DNA of 64,000 bases from Sinorhizobium shofinae (GTDB lineage: Bacteria > Pseudomonadota > Alphaproteobacteria > Rhizobiales > Rhizobiaceae): the NCBI GenBank assembly GCA_001704765.1, contig MBFK01000093.1:125955-189954 (forward strand), written 5' to 3'. How positions within the stretch are numbered: position 1 is the stretch's first letter; each line of letters begins with the position of its first letter. A model generated the notes under the pieces. That model ran no database searches, was not told the origin of the DNA, and was given only the letters and a program-made list of their open reading frames with translations. The translations under genes were made by a program, and so were the position numbers. This document shows, piece after piece, positions 9,237 to 18,964 of the stretch.

Positions 9237-10303
9237 AGGGCGAGGCTGCCCTTGTAGATCGTGCCCGGCGCACCCTCTTGGCGCGCGACCATGCGGCCGA
9301 GCGTGAAGACAGTCTCGCCTTCGCCGGCAAGAACCGCCGCGACCTTATCGCCTTCCGCCGCCGGAACGACAGCGATCATGCCGACACCGCAATTGAAGGT
9401 GCGCAGCATCTCGTTGGCGGCGACGCCGCCGGTCTTGGCGAGCCAGGAGAACACGGCCGGCGGCTTGATTGCGTCGAGGTCGACCTCGGCGGCGAGATGC
9501 TTTGGCAGCACCCGCGGAATATTCTCGGGGAAGCCGCCGCCGGTGATATGCGCCAGCGCCTTGATCGCACCGGTCTCGCGGATCGCCTTCAGAAGCGGCC
9601 TTACATAGATGCGGGTCGGCGTCATCAGCACGTCGGCAAGCGTGCCCTCGCCGAAGGGCGCCGGGGCATCCCAGGCCAGCCCCGAGAGCTCAACGATCTT
9701 GCGCACCAGCGAATAACCGTTCGAGTGCACGCCCGAGGAGGCGAGGCCGAGGATGACGTCGCCCTCGGCAATGTCGCCCGCCGGCAGAAGCTGCCCGCGT
9801 TCGGCGGCGCCGACGGCAAAGCCGGCAAGATCGTAGTCGCCGCCCGAATACATGCCAGGCATTTCGGCCGTTTCCCCACCGATCAGTGCGCAGCCCGCCT
9901 CGCGGCAACCGGCGGCGATGCCGGCGACGATCGCCGCACCCTGGTCGGGATCGAGCTTGCCGGTGGCGAAATAGTCGAGGAAGAACAGTGGTTCGGCGCC
10001 CTGCACGACGAGGTCGTTGACGCACATGGCGACGAGGTCGATGCCGACCGTGTCGTGTTTGTCGGCATCGATGGCGATCTTGAGCTTGGTGCCGACGCCG
10101 TCATTCGCGGCGACCAGGACCGGATCGGTGAAGCCGGCAGCCTTGAGATCGAAGAGGCCGCCGAAGCCGCCGATCTCCCCGTCGGCGCCGGGACGCCGGG
10201 TCGAGCGCACATGCGGCTTGATCTTCTCGACCATCAGGTTGCCGGCATCGATATCCACACCCGCGTCGCTATAGGTGAGGCCGTTTTTTCCCGACTGGCT
10301 CAT
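9233..10303 (-). CDS. purM: Phosphoribosylformylglycinamidine cyclo-ligase (AIR synthetase) PurM
   Basis: 356 aa from the ATG at 10303, which has GGAGAACGAGC upstream; a longer reading to 10348 adds residues not typical of the family. PurM closes the imidazole ring of AIR with ATP in purine synthesis. [14 protein letters not shown] at the N-terminus, GVGTK near residue 70 and [11 protein letters not shown] in the middle are PurM/SelD family signatures. The protein should be a cytoplasmic dimer. It is the first gene of the purM-purN pair. Confidence 0.97.
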   Translation of the reverse strand: MSQSGKNGLTYSDAGVDIDAGNLMVEKIKPHVRSTRRPGADGEIGGFGGLFDLKAAGFTDPVLVAANDGVGTKLKIAIDADKHDTVGIDLVAMCVNDLVVQGAEPLFFLDYFATGKLDPDQGAAIVAGIAAGCREAGCALIGGETAEMPGMYSGGDYDLAGFAVGAAERGQLLPAGDIAEGDVILGLASSGVHSNGYSLVRKIVELSGLAWDAPAPFGEGTLADVLMTPTRIYVRPLLKAIRETGAIKALAHITGGGFPENIPRVLPKHLAAEVDLDAIKPPAVFSWLAKTGGVAANEMLRTFNCGVGMIAVVPAAEGDKVAAVLAGEGETVFTLGRMVARQEGAPGTIYKGSLAL

Positions 10304-10543
10304 GCTCGTTCTCCAAAGCGCGTCGTATTTTGCGGATGCGATTGGCACGGTAAGCCGAGGAGTGCAAGCGGAGAGGCCAGGCCTTGCGGCCTTTTTTCAC
10401 GTTTTTGCCTTCCTCTCATCGCCTTCAGACGCCAAGCGAGCGGATTGAAGGGCGTCGGGCTTGACCTGCGTGCGCGCAGCGCCCTATCTCGTCGGACGAA
10501 GAGACGCGCGGCGCGGTGCGCCGGACGCGTGACGAGGAACGCC

Positions 10544-11710
10544 ATGGGCAATCGGGTCAGCGGTTTGGGACTTCAGCGCCAGCTTTTCTTCTGGTTGCTC
10601 GTGCTTGCCGCCTTCATCGCCTTCCTGATGGTCTTCAGTTCCATCCTCCTGCCGTTTCTCGCCGGCATGGCGCTTGCCTATTTCCTCGATCCTGTCGCCG
10701 ACCGGCTGCAACGCCTTGGCCTCAGCCGCCTGATGGCGACGATCGCCATTCTCGTCACTTTCATTGTCCTCTTTGCGCTGTCGCTGATCATCATCATTCC
10801 GCTGATTTTCACGCAAGCGGCCGACTTCATCCAGAAGATGCCCGGCTATGTCGCCAGGCTTCAGGCCTTTGTGGCTGACACCACGCAGTCGACGCTTGTG
10901 CCCGACTGGCTCGAGGATCAAATGGCGGCGATCAAGCAGAATTCCGCCAAGCTTCTCGAGCAGGGGGCAGCCTTTCTCGGCACTTTGTTCCAGCAGCTCT
11001 GGAATTCCGGCATGGCGCTCCTGGATATCCTGTCGCTCTTCATCATCACGCCGGTCGTCGCCTTCTATCTGTTGCTCGACTGGGACCGCATGGTCCAGAA
11101 GGTCGATAGTTGGGTGCCGCGCGACCATGTCGACGTGGTGCGCCAGATCGCCCGCGACATGAACACGACGATCGCCGGTTTCGTGCGTGGCCAGGGTTCC
11201 CTGTGCGTCATCCTCGGGGTCTATTACGCCGTCGGCCTGTCTCTGGTCGGGCTCAATTTCGGCCTGCTGATCGGCTTTTTCGCCGGCATGATCAGCTTCA
11301 TCCCCTATGTCGGCTCGCTGGTTGGTCTCGTGCTCGCCGTCGGCGTGGCACTCGTTCAGTTCTGGCCGGACTATATCTGGATCCTGCTCGTCCTTGTCGT
11401 CTTCTTCACCGGTCAATTCCTCGAAGGCAACATTCTGCAGCCGAAGCTGGTCGGCAAGAGCGTTGGGCTGCATCCCGTCTGGCTGATGTTCGCTCTGCTT
11501 GCCTTCGGCGCGCTGTTCGGCTTCGTCGGCCTGCTCGTCGCTGTGCCGGCGGCCGCCGCGATCGGCGTCCTTGTCCGTTTTGGCATCCAGCGATACCTTG
11601 ATAGCGACCTCTATCACGGGCATAGGACGGCCGCGAACCAGCAGTCGGAGGGCCAGGAGCCCCGCCGACACATGCCATCCTCCAGAGCAAAGCATGACAA
11701 GACGTCCTAA
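10544..11710 (+). CDS. AI-2E/PerM family membrane permease
   Basis: 388 aa from ATG 10544 with GAGG ten bases upstream. About eight hydrophobic segments are seen, two near each terminus of the first ~90 residues and the rest between residues ~155 and 350, separated by a soluble region of about 70 residues. This pattern, with FIPYVGSLVGL and FLEGNILQPKLVGKSVGLHP, marks the PerM/AI-2E exporter family. The substrate is unknown; some members export the quorum signal AI-2, others act as sodium/proton antiporters. Its last 17 bases overlap the hdaA start, as found in many rhizobia. Confidence 0.88.
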   Translation: MGNRVSGLGLQRQLFFWLLVLAAFIAFLMVFSSILLPFLAGMALAYFLDPVADRLQRLGLSRLMATIAILVTFIVLFALSLIIIIPLIFTQAADFIQKMPGYVARLQAFVADTTQSTLVPDWLEDQMAAIKQNSAKLLEQGAAFLGTLFQQLWNSGMALLDILSLFIITPVVAFYLLLDWDRMVQKVDSWVPRDHVDVVRQIARDMNTTIAGFVRGQGSLCVILGVYYAVGLSLVGLNFGLLIGFFAGMISFIPYVGSLVGLVLAVGVALVQFWPDYIWILLVLVVFFTGQFLEGNILQPKLVGKSVGLHPVWLMFALLAFGALFGFVGLLVAVPAAAAIGVLVRFGIQRYLDSDLYHGHRTAANQQSEGQEPRRHMPSSRAKHDKTS

Positions 11711-12383
11711 CGAACAACTGCCGCTCGTCTTCGGCCATGACCCGGCAACCGGGCGGGAGGATCTGCTCGTTTCCGATCGCCTGAGCGCAGCCATTGCGAT
11801 CGTCGATCACTGGCCGGAGTGGCCGTCCCCGGTCGTCATTATCGCCGGGCCTGTCGGTTCCGGGAAGTCGCACCTCGCCAGCATCTGGCGTGAGAGATCA
11901 GGCGCCGAGACGATCCACCCTATTGCCGGCTCGAATGCCGCCGACATCGCCGCCTCAAAGCCGGTGCTTTTCGAGGATGTCGACCGGCAGGGTTTCGACG
12001 ATACGGCGCTTTTCCATGTCATCAACAGCGTCCGTCAGAACGGTACCGCCTTGCTCATGACCTCGCGGCTATGGCCGATGTCCTGGCCGGTGACGCTCCC
12101 AGATCTCAAATCGCGCCTGAAGGCGGCCACCGTCGTCGAGATCGGCGAGCCCGACGACGAGCTGCTGACGCAGGTGCTCTTCAAGCTTTTCGCCGATCGC
12201 CAGCTTCTCGTCGACGAGCGTTTCGTGGCCTACATAGTGACGCGGATGGAGCGTTCTCTGGAGGCGGCGCAGACGATCGTCGAGCGGCTGGACCATCTGG
12301 CGCTTGCCCGCGGTACGCGGCTGACGCGTGCCCTGGCGGCGGAAGTGCTGGAAGATCTTGCAATTACCCGTGCCTCCGATTGA
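11694..12383 (+). CDS. hdaA: HdaA, DnaA-related regulator of replication initiation
   Basis: 229 aa, with an AAA+ domain like that of DnaA but no DnaA domain IV. Residues 8-13 read QLPLVF, a good match to the hexapeptide that binds the beta sliding clamp. Walker A is GPVGSGKSHL, Walker B is VLFEDVD and sensor 1 is LLMTSR. Known HdaA/Hda proteins dock on the clamp and stimulate ATP hydrolysis by DnaA, preventing re-initiation. The reading frame is open further upstream, but the ATG at 11694 places the clamp motif at the extreme N-terminus as expected. It overlaps the permease gene by 17 bases. Confidence 0.9.
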   Translation: MTRRPNEQLPLVFGHDPATGREDLLVSDRLSAAIAIVDHWPEWPSPVVIIAGPVGSGKSHLASIWRERSGAETIHPIAGSNAADIAASKPVLFEDVDRQGFDDTALFHVINSVRQNGTALLMTSRLWPMSWPVTLPDLKSRLKAATVVEIGEPDDELLTQVLFKLFADRQLLVDERFVAYIVTRMERSLEAAQTIVERLDHLALARGTRLTRALAAEVLEDLAITRASD

Positions 12384-12405
12384 CTGTCACAGTTCCGTCG
12401 TCAAA
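12384..12405 (+). promoter_or_regulatory. Candidate Pho box upstream of ppk
   Basis: CTGTCAC, four bases, then CCGTCGT: two 7-mers with the 11-bp spacing of a PhoB box, starting immediately after the hdaA stop and ending about 40 bp before ppk. The second half is imperfect. PhoB control of ppk is known in other proteobacteria. This site is weaker than the array at 17645. Confidence 0.4.
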
Positions 12406-12441
12406 GTGAGATAGCTCGTTCATCCGGAGCAATGGGGTCTG

Positions 12442-14634
12442 ATGGGAATGGATAACGCGACGTCTGCAATCACCGAACAAAAGGCGCCTGCGGAGCAACT
12501 TGATCTTCTGACGAGCCCCGAGCGCTTCATCAACCGCGAATTCTCCTGGCTTCAGTTCAACCGCCGCGTGCTCGAGGAAACGTTGAACACCGCGCATCCG
12601 CTTCTGGAGCGCGTCCGCTTCCTATCGATTTCGGCCGCCAACCTCGATGAATTCTTCATGGTCCGCGTCGCCGGCCTCGAGGGGCAGGTGCGATCGGGCG
12701 TTTCATTGCGCAGTCCCGACGGCAAGACGCCCGCCGAACAGCTCGACGACATCCTGAAGGAAATCGACAATCTCCAGATGGAGCAGCAGGCCTCGCTTGC
12801 CGTCCTGCAGCAATATCTCGCCAAGGAAGATATCCTCATCGTTCGTCCCGCTTCCTTGTCGGCACAGGACAGAAGCTGGCTTGCCAACGAATTCGACCAA
12901 TCGATATTCCCGGTCCTCACGCCGCTCTCGATCGATCCGGCGCATCCGTTTCCGTTCATCCCGAATCTCGGCTTCTCGATCGGCCTGCAGCTCGTCAGCA
13001 AGACCGGCCGCGAACCGATGACGGCGCTGCTACGCCTGCCGGTGGCGCTCGACCGGTTCGTCCGTTTGCCGGACGTCAAGAACGTCATCCGTTACATCAC
13101 TCTCGAAGATGTCGTCGGCCAGTTCATCGACCGGCTGTTCCCGGGCTACGAGGTTCAGGGTTCGGGTACGTTCCGCATCATCCGCGACAGCGATATCGAA
13201 GTCGAGGAAGAGGCAGAAGACCTGGTTCGCCTGTTCGAGACAGCGTTGAAGCGCCGCCGCCGCGGGTCGGTGATCCGCATCGAGACCGATTCCGAAATGC
13301 CCGCCTCGCTGCGCCAGTTCGTCGTGCTTGAGCTCGGCGTTCCGGATAACCGCGTCGCCGTGCTGCCCGGGCTGCTCGCGCTCAACACGCTTTCCGAAAT
13401 CACCAAGGCGCCGCGCGAGGACCTGCGTTTCGAGCCCTATAATCCGCGTTTCCCGGAACGCGTCCGCGAGCATGGCGGCGACTGTCTCGCCGCGATCCGC
13501 GAGAAGGACATGGTGGTGCACCATCCTTACGAGTCCTTCGACGTCGTGGTGCAGTTCCTGCTGCAGGCGGCGCGCGATCCCGACGTGCTGGCGATCAAGC
13601 AGACGCTCTACCGGACCTCCAACGACAGCCCGATCGTCCGTGCCCTGGTCGACGCCGCCGAGGCAGGCAAGTCGGTGACCGCGCTCGTCGAGCTGAAGGC
13701 CCGGTTCGACGAGGAGGCGAACATCCGCTGGGCACGCGACCTCGAGCGCGCCGGCGTCCAGGTGGTCTTCGGCTTCATCGAGTTGAAGACGCACGCCAAG
13801 ATGTCGATGGTCGTCCGTCGCGAGGAAGGCAAACTCAGGACCTATTGCCATCTCGGCACCGGCAACTATCACCCGGTCACGGCGAAGATCTATACCGACC
13901 TGTCATTCTTCACCTGCAATCCGGTGATCGCCCACGATATGGCGAACATCTTCAACTTCATCACCGGCTATGGCGAGCCGGAGGCGGGAATGAAGCTGGC
14001 GGTCTCACCGCATACGCTGCGTCCGCGTATCCTCAAGCATATCGACGAAGAGATTGCGCATGCCGAAGCCGGTCGGCCCGCGGCGATCTGGATGAAAATG
14101 AACTCGCTGGTCGATCCGGAGATCATCGACGCGCTCTACAAGGCAAGCCGCGCGGGCGTCGAGATCGATCTCGTCGTCCGCGGTATCTGCTGCCTGCGTC
14201 CGCAGATGCCTGGCCTTTCCGACAACATCCGTGTCAAGTCCATCGTCGGCCGCTTCCTCGAGCATTCCCGGATATTCTGCTTCGGCAACGGCCACGGCCT
14301 ACCTTCGGAAAATGCGCTTGTCTATATTGGTTCGGCGGATATGATGCCGCGCAATCTGGACCGGCGGGTCGAGACGCTCGTGCCTCTCATCAACCGGACT
14401 GTGCACGAACAGGTTCTTTCGCAGATCATGCTGGGCAATCTCATCGACAACCAGCAGAGCTACGAGATTCTTCCGGACGGCACCTCGCGCCGCATGGAAG
14501 TCGGCAAGGATGCCGAGCCGTTCAATGCGCAGCATTATTTCATGACCAATCCCAGCCTCTCGGGCCGGGGTGAGGCTCTGAAGTCCAGTGCACCGAAGCT
14601 GATTGCCGGCTGGAAAAGCGGTTGGCGCAAGTAA
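12442..14634 (+). CDS. ppk: Polyphosphate kinase 1 (RNA degradosome-type Ppk)
   Basis: 730 aa, full length; ATG at 12448 is an alternative start. It reversibly builds polyphosphate from ATP gamma-phosphate. The N and H domains span about residues 25-330 ([16 protein letters not shown] at the start). Two PLD-like catalytic domains follow. The autophosphorylated His is His451 in LKTHAKMS, followed by [11 protein letters not shown], and the second catalytic His is in [11 protein letters not shown] near residue 608. Eleven bases separate it from ppx, so synthesis and breakdown of polyphosphate are co-transcribed. Confidence 0.97.
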   Translation: MGMDNATSAITEQKAPAEQLDLLTSPERFINREFSWLQFNRRVLEETLNTAHPLLERVRFLSISAANLDEFFMVRVAGLEGQVRSGVSLRSPDGKTPAEQLDDILKEIDNLQMEQQASLAVLQQYLAKEDILIVRPASLSAQDRSWLANEFDQSIFPVLTPLSIDPAHPFPFIPNLGFSIGLQLVSKTGREPMTALLRLPVALDRFVRLPDVKNVIRYITLEDVVGQFIDRLFPGYEVQGSGTFRIIRDSDIEVEEEAEDLVRLFETALKRRRRGSVIRIETDSEMPASLRQFVVLELGVPDNRVAVLPGLLALNTLSEITKAPREDLRFEPYNPRFPERVREHGGDCLAAIREKDMVVHHPYESFDVVVQFLLQAARDPDVLAIKQTLYRTSNDSPIVRALVDAAEAGKSVTALVELKARFDEEANIRWARDLERAGVQVVFGFIELKTHAKMSMVVRREEGKLRTYCHLGTGNYHPVTAKIYTDLSFFTCNPVIAHDMANIFNFITGYGEPEAGMKLAVSPHTLRPRILKHIDEEIAHAEAGRPAAIWMKMNSLVDPEIIDALYKASRAGVEIDLVVRGICCLRPQMPGLSDNIRVKSIVGRFLEHSRIFCFGNGHGLPSENALVYIGSADMMPRNLDRRVETLVPLINRTVHEQVLSQIMLGNLIDNQQSYEILPDGTSRRMEVGKDAEPFNAQHYFMTNPSLSGRGEALKSSAPKLIAGWKSGWRK

Positions 14635-14645
14635 ACTGGAATCGC

Positions 14646-16169
14646 ATGGTCGAATCTGAAGCGCAGGGGCGTCTGCCCGGCATCCGCCCGGTGTCCGTCG
14701 TGGACATCGGCTCCAACTCCATTCGCCTCGTCGTCTACGAGGGGCTCAGTCGCGCCCCGGCGATGCTTTTCAATGAAAAGGTCATGTGCGGTCTCGGCAA
14801 GGGCATCGACGCCACCGGCCGGATGGAGGAGGAGAGCGTCGGGCGGGCGCTGAAGGCGCTGCACCGCTTCCGTGCGCTGTCCGACCAGGCGCGCGCCACG
14901 CAGATGTATGTGCTGGCAACCGCCGCCGCGCGCGAAGCGTCGAACGGCACAGCCTTCATCGAGAAGGCGGAAGCCATCCTTGACCAGAGGGTTCGGATCC
15001 TGACGGGCGAGGAGGAAGCCTACTATTCGGCCATGGGTGTCGTCAGCGGCTATCACGATCCGGATGGCGTCGTCGGTGACCTTGGCGGCGGCTCACTCGA
15101 ACTGGTCGATGTCGAGGGCCGGCGCATCGGCAACGGGATAACCCTGCCGCTTGGCGGTATTCGCCTCTTCGAGCACAGCAACGGATCCCTGAGCCGGGCG
15201 CGCACGTGGGTGCGGAAGTTCATGAAGGGTGCGGACGTCCTGAGGAGGGGAACTGGGCGCACCTTTTATGCCGTCGGCGGAACCTGGCGCTCGATCGCCA
15301 AGCTGCAGATGGAAACACGCGATTACCCGCTGCACATGATGCAGGGCTACGAGATCTCCTATGACGAGGCGATGGCGATCCTGGCCGAAGTGATCGAGCC
15401 CAAGACCCTGAAGCCCTCTGCCTTTGCGACAATTTCCAAGAGCCGTCGCAGCCTCTTGCCGTTCGGCGCCGTGACGATGCAGGAGGCGATCTCGATCATG
15501 CGCCCCGAGCGCATCTCGTTTTCGGCGCTCGGGGTTCGCGAAGGTTACCTTTACTCGCTGCTTTCCGATGAGGAGCGGCTGCAGGACCCGTTGCTCGCGG
15601 CTGCCGACGAGATCGCCATCCTGCGCGCCCGTTCACCGGAACATGCGCGCGAGCTCGCCGAGTGGACCGGGCGGATGGTGCCGCACTTCGGCATAGAGGA
15701 AACCGAGGAGGAGAGCCGCTACCGCCAGGCCGCCTGTCTGTTGGCGGACATCAGTTGGCGTGCGCATCCGGACTATCGTGGCCTGCAAGCGCTGAACATC
15801 ATCGCTCACTCCGCTTTCACCGGCATTACGCATGCCGGCCGGGCCTACATCGCTCTTGCCAACTACTATCGGTTCGAGGGGCTCAACGACGACGGCGCCA
15901 CTAGCCCTCTCGCCGGCATCACCACGCCACGCCTCCTCGAGCTGGCGAAGCTGCTCGGCGGGCTGTTGCGGGTTGCCTACCTCTTCTCCGCCTCCATGCC
16001 GGGTGTCGCCCGCCATCTCACCGTGCGACGGTCGCCGCGGCCGGATGTCGACCTCGAATTCGTCGTGCCCGCAGCCTATCTCGATTTCGAGGGCGAACGC
16101 CTCGATGGTCGCCTGCAGCAACTCAGCCGGCTGACGGGCAAGAAACTCGCTTTCCACTTCGAGAGCTGA
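14646..16169 (+). CDS. ppx: Exopolyphosphatase / guanosine pentaphosphate phosphohydrolase (Ppx/GppA)
   Basis: 507 aa from ATG 14646; an in-frame TTG 24 bases earlier overlaps ppk and is less likely. The actin-like ATPase fold shows phosphate-1 motif VVDIGSNSIRLVVYEG near the N-terminus, an ILTGEEEAYYSAMGV segment and phosphate-2 motif GDLGGGSLELV. The last ~200 residues form an HD-like helical domain. Family members release phosphate from polyphosphate ends or convert pppGpp to ppGpp. The position directly behind ppk favours the polyphosphate role. Confidence 0.95.
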   Translation: MVESEAQGRLPGIRPVSVVDIGSNSIRLVVYEGLSRAPAMLFNEKVMCGLGKGIDATGRMEEESVGRALKALHRFRALSDQARATQMYVLATAAAREASNGTAFIEKAEAILDQRVRILTGEEEAYYSAMGVVSGYHDPDGVVGDLGGGSLELVDVEGRRIGNGITLPLGGIRLFEHSNGSLSRARTWVRKFMKGADVLRRGTGRTFYAVGGTWRSIAKLQMETRDYPLHMMQGYEISYDEAMAILAEVIEPKTLKPSAFATISKSRRSLLPFGAVTMQEAISIMRPERISFSALGVREGYLYSLLSDEERLQDPLLAAADEIAILRARSPEHARELAEWTGRMVPHFGIEETEEESRYRQAACLLADISWRAHPDYRGLQALNIIAHSAFTGITHAGRAYIALANYYRFEGLNDDGATSPLAGITTPRLLELAKLLGGLLRVAYLFSASMPGVARHLTVRRSPRPDVDLEFVVPAAYLDFEGERLDGRLQQLSRLTGKKLAFHFES

Positions 16170-16205
16170 GCGCCGCAGCCGCCCTCGTGCAGACCGGTGG
16201 CCGAT

Positions 16206-16233
16206 GGTCGCGCGAGGATTTTCACGCGCGACC
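16206..16233. terminator. Hairpin between convergent ppx and phytase-like gene
   Basis: Perfect 9-bp inverted repeat GGTCGCGCG/CGCGCGACC with a 10-base loop, in the 72-bp gap between two converging genes. The flank lacks a long T run, so it is only a candidate bidirectional terminator. Confidence 0.5.
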
Positions 16234-16241
16234 GTTCGCCG

Positions 16242-17606
16242 CTATTCGGCCTTGAGGAATTCGCTGACTTCGAGCAGCATGAATTCGTTGTCGTCTGCCT
16301 TGTCGAGCGCGCGCCCGGCGGAAAACGGCAGGTTGTTGTCGTTGCCGACGATGATGTGTGTGTCGTCTACCCGATCGACGTTCTCGATGGTGACGAAGGG
16401 CATGTCATAATAGCCATCGCCACCGCCCTGGCGCTTCCGGTTATCCGGATCGGCGATCTTCAGGAGATCGATGTAGCCGATCTTGCGCACGGCCTTGCCG
16501 ACGTTTTCGTCATCGATCGCTATCTTGTAGACGCGCTTCAGCTTCGATCCGACCGCGAAGCAATCGGGCTTAGGATCCTTGGGGTCGGCACAGGCCTTGT
16601 CGAGGGTGCCAGCGCCGTTGTCGCGTTCGATCACCAGCGCCGTCTTTTCGTCGAGCATATTGAAGTCACCGATCGCCTCGCCGCCTTCGGCAAGCGGATA
16701 GAGCCAGCTGCGTCCGGTCCAGGCTTTGCTCGCAGCATCGAGTTCTATGATGCGGAGCGCCGGACGGCCATCCGCCTGCTCGACTGTTTCGCCATCCGTC
16801 CAGATCGCTCCCTCGAGCAGACCGTAGAGCTTCGTGCCGTCCTTGGAGAGCGCCAGCCCCTCGTAGCCACCCGAGCGCTTGAGGTTGAAGGCCGGCGCCT
16901 TCTTGGAAGGGTCCGCCTGCAAAGCCAGTGTCGGATTGTCCGGCGAGAGGACCGGCTTTCCGTCCACCATTGTCGGGATGACGTCGGTGAGGTTGCCGCT
17001 CGTATCGAACTTCAGGACATAGGGACCGAATTCCTCGCCGACCCAGAAGCCGTCGGCGACGGGCTGAATCGACTCGACGTCGAAATCGCCGCCTGTCAGA
17101 TAGCGCGCGGCCGAACCTTCCATCACGATCGGAAAGGGGGCCTTGCGGTCGGGGTCGGTCAGGAAGATCGTCTCCAGCGCTTGGACTTTGCCGGCCCTCC
17201 AGTCGATCTTCAGGTGATGAAGCATCAGCATGGCGTCGGTCGAATTGAGCTTGTTGCCGAAGCCGTTGTCCGAGAGGCTCCAGAAGGTGCCGTCCGGCAT
17301 CGCCTTGATGCCGGAAAAGCCCTGCATCGGCTGGCCATTGAAGGGAAGCGACAGCCCGGTCGGCCGAACGCCGTCCTTGCCGGGCACGCTGCCCAGCTCC
17401 ACCGCGCGCTTGCGGTCAGCGGTCGAGAACTTGCCCGAGGTCTTGAGGTAGTCGGCTGCATCCGCCGGCGCGTCGATGATGGTATTGGCCGGAAGGATGG
17501 CATGTGCCTTGAGCGTCGCCGGAAAGACCTTCTCCTCGGCGAGCGCGGTCGTCGTCGTCAAGAGAGTCAAGGCGACGGCGAGAATGGATTTCGTCATCAA
17601 ATTCAA
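16242..17606 (-). CDS. Secreted esterase-like-phytase-domain protein
   Basis: 454 aa with a Sec signal peptide (cleavage near TTALA-EE). The rest is a beta-propeller-like 'esterase-like activity of phytase' domain: GFSGIKAMPDGTFWSLSDNG, then GGDFDVESIQPVADGFWVGEEFGPY, YEGLALSKDGTKLYGLLEG, and a late VDRVDDTHIIVGNDNNLP. The acidic loops suggest metal binding. Members are periplasmic and thought to act on phosphoesters, but the substrate here is not known. A strong Pho-box array lies 39-93 bp upstream, and ppk/ppx are next door, so a phosphate-starvation role is likely. Confidence 0.86.
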   Translation of the reverse strand: MNLMTKSILAVALTLLTTTTALAEEKVFPATLKAHAILPANTIIDAPADAADYLKTSGKFSTADRKRAVELGSVPGKDGVRPTGLSLPFNGQPMQGFSGIKAMPDGTFWSLSDNGFGNKLNSTDAMLMLHHLKIDWRAGKVQALETIFLTDPDRKAPFPIVMEGSAARYLTGGDFDVESIQPVADGFWVGEEFGPYVLKFDTSGNLTDVIPTMVDGKPVLSPDNPTLALQADPSKKAPAFNLKRSGGYEGLALSKDGTKLYGLLEGAIWTDGETVEQADGRPALRIIELDAASKAWTGRSWLYPLAEGGEAIGDFNMLDEKTALVIERDNGAGTLDKACADPKDPKPDCFAVGSKLKRVYKIAIDDENVGKAVRKIGYIDLLKIADPDNRKRQGGGDGYYDMPFVTIENVDRVDDTHIIVGNDNNLPFSAGRALDKADDNEFMLLEVSEFLKAE

Positions 17607-17644
17607 CCTGGGTTCGAGGTGCGGATCGCTTCCCGATAGGCGGC

Positions 17645-17699
17645 TTTGATGACGGCTCGTTGACGCTTCTCTGACAGCGCGGTGAAGCTTTGATGACGG
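17645..17699 (-). promoter_or_regulatory. Pho-box array of five 11-bp units upstream of the phytase-like gene
   Basis: On the minus strand five consecutive 11-mers read CCGTCATCAAA, GCTTCACCGCG, CTGTCAGAGAA, GCGTCAACGAG and CCGTCATCAAA. The GTCA core recurs at exact 11-bp steps; plus-strand TGAC falls at 17650, 17661, 17672 and 17694, with TGAA at 17683. This is the direct-repeat architecture to which PhoB dimers bind, and it lies 39-93 bp before the start codon at 17606. The outer two units are identical. Confidence 0.78.
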
Positions 17700-17779
17700 C
17701 TACTTCCTATCGAAACATGGACATCGGTATGCCGGGTGGTGTCAGTCAAGCGGGCGACTGCGGATCGTCTCGGTGCCCG

Positions 17780-18799
17780 TTACAGCTGGACGGCGCGAAG
17801 CGAGAACACCCCTAGCTTCTGGCCGCGGCCCTTGACCTCGTGCTCGCCGAGGTCCTCGCTTCGCACGAAGGTGGGCAGGCGCATGCGCCGCAGCAGGTCG
17901 GCGGAAATCAGCACCTGCCGGTCGAGCGTTCGGCAGAGGCCTTCGAGACGCGCCGTCGTGTTCACCGTGTCCCCGAAATAGGTGATCTTGTGCCTGTCGA
18001 CGCCGATTTCGGCGGCGACGATCGTTCCGCCGTGGAGTGCGGCGCGCAGGCGCGGGACCTCGCCGTAAACCTTGCCCCAGCGGGAGGCGGATGCTTCGAT
18101 CTGGTCGAGAATGTCGAAGACGCAGCGAATGCAGGCGGCATCGGCCACGGCGCGATCGAAGGACCAGGTGATGACTGCGGCGTCGCCGATATAGTCGTCG
18201 ATGGATCCACGGTAGCGCAGGACCGGGTCTGCGACCTCTGCAAACAGCTTTCCGAGATATTCCTGCATCTTGAGATCGCCGAAGCGCTCGGCATAGGAGG
18301 TCGAGCCGGCGACATCAACAAACAGGAACACGCGTTCCTCCTGCACCGGCTTGCGGTAGCGTCCCGTCAACAAGCTTAGGAAGACGTCGCGGCCGAGCAA
18401 TTCTCGCACCCGCAAGACGAAAATAATGGGGCCGGAAACGACCAGCGCATAGACGAGCGCATTGAAGGACGGAACCATCGCGTCACTCCAGGTCTGCTGC
18501 AGCACGCCCGTCAGCTTCAGCACCACTCCCGCCGCGACAAAGCCAAGATTCTCAACCGCGAAATAGACAGCGACCGAGGACAACAGATAGGCTGGCGTCG
18601 GAAGGCTGTGGATCGTCCTGTAGAGGCGGCGGAAGATGATGCGTCGTTCAAAGGCAAGGACCGGCATGCAGATGAAGACCGCAAAGGTCGCGCCGATCAG
18701 CGCACCGTCCCCATAAACGACCCAGGAATAGGCCACGCCGCTGCCGGCGACGACCAAAAGCAGCAGGATGAACTCGAGCGTGGAAAATCTCCAGCGCAT
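17780..18799 (-). CDS. Membrane-bound class III adenylate/guanylate cyclase
   Basis: 339 aa. Four hydrophobic segments (about residues 8-28, 32-50, 70-93 and 112-130) precede a cyclase homology domain from about residue 155. Both metal-binding aspartates are present (Asp162 in FVDVAGST, Asp206 in YIGD), as are the transition-state Asn280 and Arg284 in GDTVNTTARLE. The lysine that usually picks adenine (K in KFIGD) is Asp202 here. Rhizobia carry many such cyclases. The lesion-free catalytic core argues for activity, but nucleotide choice is uncertain. Confidence 0.88.
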   Translation of the reverse strand: MRWRFSTLEFILLLLVVAGSGVAYSWVVYGDGALIGATFAVFICMPVLAFERRIIFRRLYRTIHSLPTPAYLLSSVAVYFAVENLGFVAAGVVLKLTGVLQQTWSDAMVPSFNALVYALVVSGPIIFVLRVRELLGRDVFLSLLTGRYRKPVQEERVFLFVDVAGSTSYAERFGDLKMQEYLGKLFAEVADPVLRYRGSIDDYIGDAAVITWSFDRAVADAACIRCVFDILDQIEASASRWGKVYGEVPRLRAALHGGTIVAAEIGVDRHKITYFGDTVNTTARLEGLCRTLDRQVLISADLLRRMRLPTFVRSEDLGEHEVKGRGQKLGVFSLRAVQL

Positions 18800-18964
18800 G
18801 CGCGACGGTCCCGGAATCGAAATACTGAAGAGGATGCCGCGGCTTGGGCAGCCCCATCCGCGGCGGTGCGAACATCTGATCCTCGGCCTCGACGTCGGAT
18901 CAGTTTTTCGATTCGTCTGGCTAAGGCCGGATTCGGGCGGAAAGTTGTTGGCGGCTGCGGTCGT

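Noticed and set aside
9278-10543. Long N-terminal extension of the permease frame across purM
   Set aside because: Antisense to purM; the permease has a good start and ribosome site at 10544.
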